This document shows positions 25,050 through 33,602 of a DNA stretch of 64,000 bases, in pieces; the first letter of the stretch is position 1, and each line of letters opens with the position of its first letter. Source of the DNA: 62-47 sp051954235 (GTDB taxonomy: Bacteria; Pseudomonadota; Alphaproteobacteria; Rhizobiales; Xanthobacteraceae); assembly GCA_051954235.1 (NCBI GenBank), contig JBQCHY010000020.1, positions 1 to 64,000 on the forward strand. The letters are read 5' to 3'. The position numbers were made by a program, and so were the translations under genes. The notes beneath the pieces were generated by a model that had not been told where the DNA came from, did not search any database, and saw nothing but the letters and a program-made list of their open reading frames with translations.

Positions 25050-26090
25050 TTACACCCAACCTGATAATTCCTCGCGCACGATGTGTTCAATGACTTTCAT
25101 GCCGTCCGACCCGTCGTTGAGGCACGGCACATGGGCGAACCGCTCACCGCCATTGTGAAGAAATATCTCTTTCGCCTCGACCGCAATCTCCTCAAGCGTT
25201 TCCAGGCAGTCGGAAACAAAGCCCGGATTGATCACCGCAACTCTCTTCGTCCCGTTTCTTGCCAGCTGTTCCAGGGTCTTGGCGGTGTATGGTTGCAGCC
25301 ATTCTTCCGGACCGAACCTCGATTGAAACGTCACCATTATCCGATCTTCGTCCCAACCGAGACGTTCTCTGAGCAGCCTCGTCGTTTTTTGACACTGACA
25401 GTGATAGGGATCGCCCTTCATGAAATATGACATCGGGATGCCATGGTAGGACGTCAGCAACATGTCCGGCTCCCAACCGAGACTGGGGATAAAACTTTCG
25501 ATCGAACGGGCGAGAGCGTCGATATAGATCGGGTCGTCGTGATATCTGGGTACGGTGCGGATTGCCGGCTGCCATCTCAAATCGACAAGCGCCCTGAAAC
25601 TTTCGTCATTCACCGTCGCCGTCGTCGCTGCCGCATACTGAGGATAGAGAGGGTATAGGAGTATTCTTTCGCAGCCGCTTCGCTGAAGCTCCTCGATCTT
25701 GCCGCGTATCGACGGCTGGCCATAACGCATCGCCCACTCAATTCGCACCGACGAAAGATCCGACAACCTATTGGTGAGTTGCAAAGCCTGGCTACGCGTG
25801 AAAGTTCGCAGGTAGCTTTCGTCTCTCTCCTTGTTCCAAATCTTCGCGTAAGCTTTTCCGACTTTCCTTGGTCTCGTATTCAGGACGAGGCCGTAGAGTA
25901 TCGGATACCAGAGCCAACGAGACCACTCGATGACGCGGCGATCTGACAAGAATTCTGCGAGATATCTGCGTATTGAGGCGGGATCGGTGGCATCAGGTGT
26001 GCCGAGATTGATCAGCAGCACACCGATTTTGCCATATTCCACCCTTGGATGCCCGGATGGTGCGTTCTCAATCAAAGTTCCACGATCCAT
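25050..26090 (-). CDS. hemH: Ferrochelatase
   Basis: 346 aa. GVLLINLGTPDA at the N-terminus; the active-site His in SYHGIPMSYFMKGDPYHCQC; and NPGFVSDCLETLEEI at the C-terminus. It inserts Fe2+ into protoporphyrin IX to make haem. Its presence within the photo-oxidative cluster, beside tspO and photolyase, makes sense because free protoporphyrin produces singlet oxygen. It may be a second copy besides a housekeeping hemH elsewhere, which I cannot see. No strong RpoE-type site lies directly before it. Confidence 0.94.
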   Translation of the reverse strand: MDRGTLIENAPSGHPRVEYGKIGVLLINLGTPDATDPASIRRYLAEFLSDRRVIEWSRWLWYPILYGLVLNTRPRKVGKAYAKIWNKERDESYLRTFTRSQALQLTNRLSDLSSVRIEWAMRYGQPSIRGKIEELQRSGCERILLYPLYPQYAAATTATVNDESFRALVDLRWQPAIRTVPRYHDDPIYIDALARSIESFIPSLGWEPDMLLTSYHGIPMSYFMKGDPYHCQCQKTTRLLRERLGWDEDRIMVTFQSRFGPEEWLQPYTAKTLEQLARNGTKRVAVINPGFVSDCLETLEEIAVEAKEIFLHNGGERFAHVPCLNDGSDGMKVIEHIVREELSGWV

Positions 26091-27003
26091 TTTTAACGAA
26101 TGCCGACAGCGTTAAGGAGCGCGTGAGCTCCACCAGAATTTTACGTGCTGCTCTAAAGAAGTTTGTCTTCGGGCGTCCTGCTTCCTCGATCGTCTTCGAA
26201 AGTGTCGTGGCTATCTCAAAGAGAAGCACAAGATTAGGATGATTCAGATTTGGCTCGAGTATTTTCGTTTTTTCCCCTGACTGTCGTCCTATCTGGCCTC
26301 GGACGCATTCAATACAAATACGGATGGGCGAGCCGAGCGGATCACTGCCGTAACAGATTGGTGGGAATGAGCTAGATCCGCTCTGTGGCCCCTGACGGCA
26401 GGATGAAAGACATGACGACGAGAATTGCACGTAGGGAAAATTTGTCATAGCCGATCTGCCCATAGCGGTCACGTCAGGGCGAGGAATTTACGACAACACG
26501 CCAACGACCGTTTTTGTGCTGGCTCACAGTGCTACAAGCAGTTGCTTGTCATACTCGCGCGAAATATTCGACTATGGCTTGCTCGGACTTTCAGGCGGCA
26601 ATCAAATGCCTGACGAGATCTGGCAGGAAGCGGGCGCGTGCGAATTTCTAGACGCGACATGCTGTTGTCTCCCACCATCGTTCTTGGAGTTCGTTTTCAT
26701 TTGGAGAGACGAATATAGAAGCACCGTGCCCATTGCCCCATGCCCCGTTCGCTGCGGTCTGTCAGCGTCGAGTACGAAAGATACAAAGAAGCGTTATCCG
26801 TATTTGGATCGGACTATACAGGAAGCAGAGGCGATTTGGCTCATGGCGACTTCTACGAAGCGGCCGTCGTCTTTCTTTCGGAAATGGTCGATCGCCGCTG
26901 ATATCAGATTAGTCCATTCGACTCGAGCCGCATGGAGAGTAAACTGTGCGGCCAATACGAACTTGTCGTCACGCGGATGAGCAGGTCGACAATACAGATC
27001 AAC
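26091..27003. other. Long gene-free interval between hemH and photolyase
   Basis: About 910 bases. Frames on both strands of up to about 150 codons are present, but none has an SD, a recognisable motif or plausible codon use. A site GGATCA at 26339 would be an RpoE -35 on the minus strand, but the matching -10 (TATTTG) is poor. It is probably decayed sequence plus the hemH leader. Confidence 0.5.
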
Positions 27004-28455
27004 CTATAGGTCCTTAAAGGCATCGAGTGCGCGTTGGCGGGCCCGAGCGTGTTCGACGATTCGTTCGGGATAAATTTCGACCTTGCTCTCGAGTTGCCAA
27101 GGCTGATGAATAGCGGATGGAGAAACGTCGGCAAGTTCCGGAACCCATCGTTTGACATAGCAGCCCTCGGGGTCGAATTTCTCACCTTGAAGAACCGGGT
27201 TGAAAACTCGGAAGTAGGGTGCGGCGTCTGCGCCCGACCCGGCGACCCATTGCCAACTCGCCGCGTTATTGGCCGGATCGGCATCCACAAGCGTGTCCCA
27301 GAACCAAGCCTCGCCCTGCCGCCAATCGATCAGCAGATGCTTGATCAGGAACGATGCGACCACCATGCGCACCCGGTTGTGCATCCACCCTGTGGTCCAA
27401 AGTTCGCGCATGCCGGCATCGACAATCGGATAGCCCGTTTTGCCTAGCTGCCACGCTCGAAGCGCGTCGGCATCTGTTCGCCAGGGCATACCGTCGAATC
27501 TACGTTGCAGATTTTGGGTTGCTATCTCGGGATTATGGTAGAGAAGATGGTACGAAAACTCACGCCAGCCCAGTTCAGATTGGAATTTTTCGAGGCTTCG
27601 ATGAGGCCTTAAAGCGGCACTCGCGTTAGCTGCGGCCTCTGCAGCGTGCCACAGTTGCCGGGGTGAGATGTTGCCAAAGCGCAGATAGGGCGAGAGCCGT
27701 GATGTCGCCGACCGGTCAGGAAAGTCCCTGAGATCGGCGTACTCTTTCAAATGCTTTTCGAGAAAAAAATCGAGCTGGGCTAGGGCACCGGCTTCTCCGG
27801 GTCGCCAACTTGATTGTAGTCCGCCCGCCCAATCAGGTGATGACGGTTCGAGTGCCAGATCGGCAAGCTCAACTCCCGTTGACGTCTGCTCGCAGGAATC
27901 ACTGAACGAGTTCAGTCGTGAGGGGGCGCTAAGCGGCTGACAGGGTTCGCCAGTCTCATGTGCGGCTCGCCAGAATGCAGAGAACACACGGAACGGACCG
28001 CCGGACTTGGTGTTGATCGACCACGGCTCATAAAGCAGGTGGCCCCTGAAGCTTCTCGCTTCGGTCCGCTGTGTTTTGAGGGCGGTCTTCACAGCCTCAT
28101 CGACGCGGCGCTCCGCCCTTCCATATCGGCGGTTCCAATAGACTGCCGCCGCCCTGATGTGAGCCGAAAGCTGTGGGATAACCACCGGCGCAGATCCTTT
28201 ATGGATCGAAAGTCTAGCGCCAAGGCGACGCAGTTTATCATCCAGTTCCTGCAAGGCGCCGTGTAGCCACCAGCGCGCGGCACCACCGAGCGGGCGAATC
28301 CCCTCGGATTCCTCGTCATGCACGAAGATGCAGATGATCTTGCGGCCAGAGCTCGCCGCAGCGGTCAACGCTGGGTTATCAGATAAGCGAAGATCGTCTC
28401 GGAACCAAGCGATCACGGGACGTTCTGACTCTGAAAAAGAGCCATCGGAGGCCAT
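27004..28455 (-). CDS. phr: Deoxyribodipyrimidine photolyase (class I, CPD type)
   Basis: 483 aa. N-terminal alpha/beta antenna domain (VIAWFRDDLRLSDNPAL), C-terminal FAD domain with LSPYLRFGNISPRQLW, GYPIVDAGMRELW, and WFWDTLVDADPANNAASWQW, which are class I photolyase hallmarks. It repairs cyclobutane pyrimidine dimers using blue light. phrA is a known RpoE target in Rhodobacter. Here it follows tspO by 17 bases and would be read from the RpoE-type promoter before tspO. Confidence 0.95.
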   Translation of the reverse strand: MASDGSFSESERPVIAWFRDDLRLSDNPALTAAASSGRKIICIFVHDEESEGIRPLGGAARWWLHGALQELDDKLRRLGARLSIHKGSAPVVIPQLSAHIRAAAVYWNRRYGRAERRVDEAVKTALKTQRTEARSFRGHLLYEPWSINTKSGGPFRVFSAFWRAAHETGEPCQPLSAPSRLNSFSDSCEQTSTGVELADLALEPSSPDWAGGLQSSWRPGEAGALAQLDFFLEKHLKEYADLRDFPDRSATSRLSPYLRFGNISPRQLWHAAEAAANASAALRPHRSLEKFQSELGWREFSYHLLYHNPEIATQNLQRRFDGMPWRTDADALRAWQLGKTGYPIVDAGMRELWTTGWMHNRVRMVVASFLIKHLLIDWRQGEAWFWDTLVDADPANNAASWQWVAGSGADAAPYFRVFNPVLQGEKFDPEGCYVKRWVPELADVSPSAIHQPWQLESKVEIYPERIVEHARARQRALDAFKDL

Positions 28456-28472
28456 CGTCTTCTGCTTCTCCG

Positions 28473-28964
28473 TTAGCCGTTCAGACGCCAGATTTCAAAG
28501 TTCAGCAACGATGCAAATGCGACCCACGCCGCGAGCGGCACCAAACAAAGAGCGGCGATCACATCGAGCCTGCGGAACCGATCTATTGTTGCCAGGATGA
28601 GCAGAAACTGCGGCAGGATGTTAAGCAATCCGGCAAGGGGATTGTTCAACCCGAAAAATAGCCATGACCACAGCGCATTCAGCGTCAATTGCACAAAGAA
28701 AAGCGTCAGCGCGATACGGCGCTCCACAGGTCTGTCATCAACTTTCAGGATGCGCCAGACCGCATAAGCCATCAACACGTAAAGGATGGACCAAACTGGA
28801 GCAAAAATCCAGTTGGGTGGGTTGAATGACGGCTTAACAAGCGCTGCATACCATGATGCTATATTAGGATATGTTGCCCACTGGCCCAGAAGTAACGCCG
28901 CAATCACCGGGAGCAAGGCGACCGATGCTCTGACCCATGCCGCTGAGTTTGCTTGGCGGTTCAT
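28473..28964 (-). CDS. tspO: TspO/MBR family tryptophan-rich membrane protein
   Basis: 163 aa, five membrane helices, with the family motifs WYAALVKPSFNPPNWIFAPVW and LNALWSWLFFGL. TspO binds porphyrins and in Rhodobacter controls photosynthesis genes in response to oxygen and tetrapyrroles. It is first in a two-gene operon with photolyase, 66 bases downstream of the RpoE-type -10. Confidence 0.92.
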   Translation of the reverse strand: MNRQANSAAWVRASVALLPVIAALLLGQWATYPNIASWYAALVKPSFNPPNWIFAPVWSILYVLMAYAVWRILKVDDRPVERRIALTLFFVQLTLNALWSWLFFGLNNPLAGLLNILPQFLLILATIDRFRRLDVIAALCLVPLAAWVAFASLLNFEIWRLNG

Positions 28965-29029
28965 TACGGTTCTCTGGAAAAGGCGACCTCATGCACACGC
29001 ATTCTGTCGCAAAGTTGTTTTTTGCATAT

Positions 29030-29059
29030 AGCTTACGTAACGGGAATGCGTTTGGATCA
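29030..29059 (-). promoter_or_regulatory. RpoE (ECF11)-type promoter of tspO-phr
   Basis: Minus strand: TGATCC, 18 bases, TAAGCT. The first four bases of the -10 match the Rhodobacter consensus TAAGTA, and spacing is the same as in the other four sites. Confidence 0.7.
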
Positions 29060-29427
29060 AAAGAGCTTCTTCCGTCGAACCTGTTCCCGATCAGCACCCC
29101 TTTGACAACTTGGGGGACTTCATGAAGGGGGATTTCTGGTTCATCGTAGCCACAAGCTGTGAATGCTGATCGAGTTTGACCCCATCAATCTACGCGTGTT
29201 CGAGTCTAGATTATTGATTTCATTTGTGTGGCTGCTGAGACCCCGACGCCGATTGGCATTCAACTCCCGCGCCGAAACACTGCCAGGGGAGAATACTGGC
29301 CGTGGACCGCACGGCATCAACCAAAGCGGGTTCTGTTCGACATCGGAGACGGCGCCCAAAATTTTTTATTCGCCCCTCTTGAAATCGCCGACAGCCATTT
29401 TAAGTCGATTTTCGCCGCCGAAAATGC

Positions 29428-29522
29428 GGTCTTGAGCGCCGTAAGGGCTCAAGAATAGAGACGGGCGCCGGCTGGTGTCCGACGTCCGCTCGTACCCATC
29501 TTGCTCTAAGGAGGATTTGGCT
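29428..29522 (+). ncRNA. ROSE-type RNA thermometer in the hsp20 leader
   Basis: Hairpin 1 is CTTGAGC (29431-29437) with GCTCAAG (29447-29453). The next part (GACGGGCGCCGG ... GTCCGACG ... GCTCGT) closely resembles Bradyrhizobium ROSE elements. The last hairpin pairs TTGCTCT (29501-29507) with the ribosome binding site AGGAGGAT. In ROSE RNAs this hairpin hides the SD at normal temperature and opens on heat shock. Confidence 0.75.
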
Positions 29523-29978
29523 ATGAGAGCCTATGATTTTGCACCCCTGTGGCGCTCCACGATCGGATTCGATCATCTTCTCGACCTCTTTGATGCAGCG
29601 CAACGCGCGGAGGGAGAGGACCATTATCCGCCCTACAATATCGAGCGGCAGTCCGAGGATCGTTACCAAATATCGCTGGCGCTGGCCGGCTTCTCTCCGG
29701 ATGAAATCACGGTGACGGCCGAGCAGAACGTGCTTTCGATCGAAGGACGCAAGACGGAAGCGGCCAACAAAGATTACCTGTACCAGGGAATCTCGGCGCG
29801 TCACTTCAAACGGACCTTCAATCTCGCGGACTACGTCAAGGTCGAAGGTGCGTCCTTCGAAAACGGTCTGCTCCAGATCAGGCTCGTGAGGGAAATTCCC
29901 GAGACGATGAAGCCCCGGCGCATTCCGATCGGAGCCGCCGCGGCTGAGGCGCAAATCGAAAACAAGCGCGCGGCTTAA
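29523..29978 (+). CDS. Small heat-shock protein Hsp20 (IbpA type)
   Basis: 151 aa. Alpha-crystallin domain from about residue 38 to 130: PPYNIERQSEDRYQISLALAG, then the VEGASFENGLLQIRLVREIP end with the GLL motif. An ATP-independent holdase for unfolding proteins. The ATG at 29523 follows AAGGAGG, which is buried in the ROSE hairpin, so translation should rise at high temperature. A hypothetical gene follows 92 bases later. Confidence 0.94.
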   Translation: MRAYDFAPLWRSTIGFDHLLDLFDAAQRAEGEDHYPPYNIERQSEDRYQISLALAGFSPDEITVTAEQNVLSIEGRKTEAANKDYLYQGISARHFKRTFNLADYVKVEGASFENGLLQIRLVREIPETMKPRRIPIGAAAAEAQIENKRAA

Positions 29979-30070
29979 CAATACCCGCATGTCAGGATCG
30001 GGCGGCAATCAATCTCCGCCCGAGTCCCTGTCGTAGTGAATCCCCAATGAAAGGAGATGGAGGGGAAGCA

Positions 30071-30586
30071 ATGAGTCGTATCCTTTGTCATCAAGCTGCA
30101 ACGCCACTGTTCCGTCCGGATGTTCATCACCCTTCGGTCCAAGCGGTTCTCAAAGACCAGAAACTGTCTTCGGACGAAAAACGCGCCATTCTATCGGCTT
30201 GGGCATCTGATATGTACGCGATCGAATCCTTGCCCGCGCTGAGGATGGTACCGGGCCACGCACGGCCGCTGCGTCTAAGCGAGATTCTCGACGCTCTTCG
30301 TGATTTGGATGATGACGATCCGCCCCCGCGCGGCGGTGCGGCGAAGCGCATGTTGGTGAGCGACCGGGGTGTAAACCCGATACATGGATCGGCGCCGCTG
30401 GTGGCTCGCCAACTGGCTCACTTGCGGCAAGATACATCCCTACGGGCTGTGAAGATTCGGGCGCATCGCGACAACATCCAGCGCTACAAGCGAATCCTGA
30501 CGACCGGTCTCACGGAACTGGAGCGCCAGTTCGTGACGCGTCGACTGGCAGAGGAGCAATCCGCTATCCGCGAGCTTGCCGGATGA
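30071..30586 (+). CDS. Conserved hypothetical protein downstream of hsp20
   Basis: 171 aa, soluble. The N-terminal part (VLKDQKLSSDEKRAILSAWA, then SDMYAIESLPALR) recalls a rhizobial hypothetical family found near stress genes. The C-terminal half is helical (RAHRDNIQRYKRILTTGLTE). I chose ATG 30071 because of the GGAGGGGAAGCA directly before it; ATG 30047 is weaker. Function unknown. Confidence 0.7.
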   Translation: MSRILCHQAATPLFRPDVHHPSVQAVLKDQKLSSDEKRAILSAWASDMYAIESLPALRMVPGHARPLRLSEILDALRDLDDDDPPPRGGAAKRMLVSDRGVNPIHGSAPLVARQLAHLRQDTSLRAVKIRAHRDNIQRYKRILTTGLTELERQFVTRRLAEEQSAIRELAG

Positions 30587-30949
30587 TTGCACCACTCTCC
30601 GCACGAAGGCGGATCCCAAGGAAACCCAGCCTTCGGCCGGAGCACGTGAGGTCGGGTTCACGCTGAAATGGCTGCGAAGCGCAGACTGAGATCTTTTCTA
30701 TTACTCTAGCCAGACGATCGGATCGAACCAAATTCAGCGCCGACTCAATTCCTCTTCCAGATTGCGGTTTCCTGGCCTGCGCACTAAGCAGCCCATGGCG
30801 ATCAGCACCGATGTCCAGCGCCACGCAGACCGTAAATTTGCGTGGTAACGAAGCATCTTTTCGTCAGACAGAAAATGGAGCTGATTTATTCGCTGCAGAT
30901 GCTATCTCCCACCGATTCAATCTTGCTCTTCGGCCAATGCATGACATCG
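30587..30949. other. Gene-free interval
   Basis: Frames of up to about 85 codons occur on the minus strand, without SD or recognisable similarity. I see no RNA or repeat. Confidence 0.45.
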
Positions 30950-31243
30950 CTAATCGACAACAGGAATTGCATCGTGCGATCCCATCCTGCCCGCCGGTGT
31001 GCCTATATTGGGCGATAACGGCCGCATGGGAGCACCGGCGAGCGCCAGTTGCAGCGTCAGGTCATCATAATCCTCGCGTGGTGCGATCCCGACCGTGGCC
31101 GTCAAATTCGCGTCTTCGGCAATCGTGACGTGCGATTGCTTTGCCGCGGCAGCGGAGGATCCGCGTATGGGTAGGCGACGCTTGATCGCTCCGGCGATTT
31201 CGGTGGCCCGTCGAAAGTCTTTGGTGCGCGGCAGTTCGGACAT
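30950..31243 (-). CDS. Small hypothetical protein
   Basis: 97 aa starting MSELPRTKDFRRATEIAGAI, preceded by a strong SD (GGGAGGAAGA). Soluble, Ala/Arg-rich, no signal peptide. Family not recognised. The frame is open further upstream but without a start that has a ribosome binding site. Confidence 0.55.
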   Translation of the reverse strand: MSELPRTKDFRRATEIAGAIKRRLPIRGSSAAAAKQSHVTIAEDANLTATVGIAPREDYDDLTLQLALAGAPMRPLSPNIGTPAGRMGSHDAIPVVD

Positions 31244-31943
31244 TTCTTCCTCCCATTGGCTCGGTCGCTGGACCGGTGATCCGATGGGAGGGGATGTCGT
31301 CGCGCATCCGATCTGATGATCCACCAGGATGGGGAAAGATCGTTCACGGAAAGCGCATAATCGGGAGCGGCCGTTGCGGACCTCTGGGTCGCAAGATTTT
31401 CGGTTTAACGTGCCGCTTAGATGGGTGTTGGCGCCCGATGACTGGTTTTCGGACGGCGCTCTTAGCGAGCCAGGTTTAGACAATCAGCGATCGCAGCCCT
31501 GATCTGCGGTTCGTCCTGCCGCGGGATCAAGGAGCGGTGGCAAAACAAGGGAGCGAAAACGCACTTGCATTTATAGGGCCTCAAAATTACGTTGAAATTT
31601 CAATGGTATATGAGTTCGTTGTTTTATTCTGAATGGCGCACCATTTTTCGCCCTCACGTTATTCTCATCAATGGCTTAGGTGGTATTTGATGCCGACCGC
31701 GCTACGGGCGATGAAGTGATATATTCCTGATCGGGCTGCACCGTGCTGAGATGGCAGGCTGACGGCTACTTTGCTTGACGAACGGCTTGCATTTGAACGA
31801 TAGCGCGATCCGTCCGACTATCTATCGATGGGCTATCGTCAGCCGGCAGCCCGACAGCATCGAGAGCCAAACGTCAGGGACGACGAGCAACGTTGAGGCC
31901 GAGATAGACAGATTAAGGCCAGCGCGCTCGGAAGGATGGGGCC
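31244..31943. other. Gene-free interval at the right edge of the accessory region
   Basis: About 700 bases with no supported gene. AT-rich around 31,560-31,760. A second copy of the tRNA-Phe 3' end, which would mark the right attachment site, was looked for by eye here and not found. Confidence 0.45.
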
Positions 31944-32348
31944 TTGAGCAACACTGCCTTTGCATTGATCGGCTTTATCGCGTGGGCGCTTTTTTTGCTG
32001 GTGCTGATGGAAACGATCCGGACCTATCTGGTCGTGACCGGCCAGGTCCCGGCAAACGGCTTCACCCCGGACAACCGCAATCTGTCGCCCTTCATGCAGC
32101 GGCTTGCCCGCGCCCATGGGAATTGCCTCGAAGGACTGCCGATCTTCGGCGGCCTGCTGATCTTCGCGCTTCTGCTCGACAAGACGGCGATCACGGATTC
32201 ACTAGCGCTGTGGCTGCTTGCGGCACGCGTCGTGCAATCGGTCATCCATCTGGTGTCGACCAGCGCCGTCGCCGTCAGCCTGAGATTCACCGCCTTCGCC
32301 GTGCAGATGGCAATCGGCATCTACTGGGTTTTTCAGTTGATCTTCTAA
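31944..32348 (+). CDS. MAPEG-family membrane protein
   Basis: 134 aa, four membrane helices, with the MAPEG-type segment RAHGNCLEGLPIFGGLLI (the charged R-x-x-x-N-x-x-E pattern). The family includes glutathione-dependent membrane enzymes of lipid and peroxide metabolism; bacterial members are poorly characterised. TTG start at 31944 with GAAGGA upstream. GC rises to backbone level from here. Confidence 0.85.
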   Translation: MSNTAFALIGFIAWALFLLVLMETIRTYLVVTGQVPANGFTPDNRNLSPFMQRLARAHGNCLEGLPIFGGLLIFALLLDKTAITDSLALWLLAARVVQSVIHLVSTSAVAVSLRFTAFAVQMAIGIYWVFQLIF

Positions 32349-32519
32349 AGCAACCTTCATTGCCGACGGTAATCCGGCAGACTCAATCTAAAGATTCATT
32401 GATCGCATATGTTTTGCGCCATAGGCTCGCTGGCAATCGCGACGGCCGGATTGGCGTGAGCGATCGAGGCGGCGCCCGCCGTGCGCGGACGCGCATGTGA
32501 TGTGACAAGGACAAGATAA

Positions 32520-33122
32520 ATGGCGGAAATACTGGGCCCCCAGAAATTGGGGCCGCTGACAGCGCTTGTCGGCGAATGGGAAGGCAACTTCGGCGTCGAT
32601 CTCTCCTATCGAAATAAGGACGACGAGACGATCCAGACCGGCTACTTCGAGAAGGCGTGGTTTCGACCGATCCCGGTCGTCGAGAACGGTCACCAGACCA
32701 TGGAAGGCTTGAACTACAGCATGACGGCGTGGCGCCATGGCGAGGAAGCCATGGACCCGTTTCATGACGAGGTCGGCTATCTGTTGTGGGACAAGGCGCA
32801 CGGACAGGTGATCCGTTGCTTCGCGGTGCCGCGCGGGCTCGCGATTCTGGCCGGCGGCGCGGCCAAGCCGCGCGACAAATCGTTCGCTTTGAAAGCGGAG
32901 CCCGGCGCCAAGGGCTACGGCTTGGCGCAGAACCAGTATCTGCTCGAGCGGGCGGAGGCGACCGCGTTCGAATGCACCTTCACTTTCAACGACGACGGCA
33001 CCTTCAGCTACACGTCGGACCTCGTGCTGAAACTGGCGGCCACCAATACCACCATGCATCACACCGATCGCAACACGTTGCATCGAACCAAACGCATCCA
33101 TCCGAGCGTCGAGTACAACTGA
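32520..33122 (+). CDS. Nitrobindin-like heme-binding beta-barrel protein
   Basis: 200 aa. The opening LGPLTALVGEWEG and the beta-rich body with a WFRPIPVVENGHQTMEGL segment fit the FABP-like/nitrobindin (former DUF1794) group, which binds haem b or another small ligand. The ligand cannot be inferred here. It is followed by a hairpin terminator shared with the convergent SRPBCC gene. Confidence 0.8.
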   Translation: MAEILGPQKLGPLTALVGEWEGNFGVDLSYRNKDDETIQTGYFEKAWFRPIPVVENGHQTMEGLNYSMTAWRHGEEAMDPFHDEVGYLLWDKAHGQVIRCFAVPRGLAILAGGAAKPRDKSFALKAEPGAKGYGLAQNQYLLERAEATAFECTFTFNDDGTFSYTSDLVLKLAATNTTMHHTDRNTLHRTKRIHPSVEYN

Positions 33123-33142
33123 CGCTACACAGGTGATTCAGT

Positions 33143-33168
33143 CCCGGCCGTTACGAGGCACGGCCGGG
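33143..33168. terminator. Hairpin terminator between convergent genes
   Basis: CCCGGCCGT (33143-33151) pairs perfectly with ACGGCCGGG (33160-33168), with an 8-base loop. It lies between the nitrobindin-like gene and the convergent SRPBCC gene, overlapping the latter's stop. Only weak A/T flanks. Confidence 0.6.
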
Positions 33169-33552
33169 AAAGGAGCGCTGCATCGCCTTCGCGGCCTCGT
33201 CCATCTGCGCGCTCATGTAGCCGGCGATGGCGTGCGGCAGCACATCGACGATCCACACCAGCCGGCAGCGGTTCTCGCCGTCCGCGATCACCTGCACCGC
33301 CGCGCTGTGCTGCACCACGCGTTCGCTTTGCACCGCATAGACGAGGCGTTGCCGCGCGTCGTCGCAATCGACCAGCACCTCGCGCGCAACGGTGCCGTTG
33401 GCGAAAGTGACGATGCGCGCGTCGCCGTCGAGGTTCGTGTCCAGCACGAAGCCCGGCACCAGCCGCGTATGCAGCGCGCCGAAGTCACGCACGGCTGACC
33501 AAACATCGGCGGCAGGTGCGTCGAGCGCGATGTCCTTGTGGATCGAAGCCAT
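33151..33552 (-). CDS. SRPBCC (START-like) protein
   Basis: 133 aa. MASIHKDIALDAPAADVWSA and the LVDCDDARQRLVYAV segment are typical of polyketide cyclase/SRPBCC helix-grip proteins that bind hydrophobic ligands. Start chosen at 33552, with AAGGAGCG 4 bases upstream. No specific role can be assigned. Confidence 0.85.
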   Translation of the reverse strand: MASIHKDIALDAPAADVWSAVRDFGALHTRLVPGFVLDTNLDGDARIVTFANGTVAREVLVDCDDARQRLVYAVQSERVVQHSAAVQVIADGENRCRLVWIVDVLPHAIAGYMSAQMDEAAKAMQRSFPGRAS

Positions 33553-33590
33553 GGGACGCTCCTTCTTTCCAGGCAACCGCCAGTAGACGC

Positions 33591-33602
33591 CGTCATTGCG
33601 AG
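33591..33602. repeat. Left arm of intergenic palindrome, family i
   Basis: CGTCATTGCGAG, the first 12 bases of family i, breaks off directly into a DNA-methylase fragment. Confidence 0.5.

Noticed and set aside
26315..26344. Possible sixth RpoE-type promoter upstream of hemH on the minus strand
   Set aside because: TGATCC and spacing fit, but the -10 would be TATTTG and the site lies about 225 bases before the gene.
29228..29458. A 76-codon frame just before hsp20
   Set aside because: Its end lies inside the first ROSE hairpin, it has no SD and no recognisable similarity.
30564..30824. An 86-codon minus-strand frame after the hypothetical gene at 30071-30586
   Set aside because: No SD, no motif, and it overlaps the 3' end of a better-supported gene.
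7818..31636. About 21 of 25 bases shared between 7,818-7,842 and 31,606-31,630 (ATATGAGTTCG...TTCTGA)
   Set aside because: At this length a match of that quality is expected about once or twice by chance in 64 kb; it does not continue on either side and does not match tRNA-Phe, so I do not call it an attachment repeat.
3269..31943. Second copy of the tRNA-Phe 3' end as a right attachment site
   Set aside because: Looked for by eye with the end of the tRNA (CGCCCCTGGGCACCA); only the tRNA itself matched. Serine recombinases need only a short core, so a long copy may never have existed.
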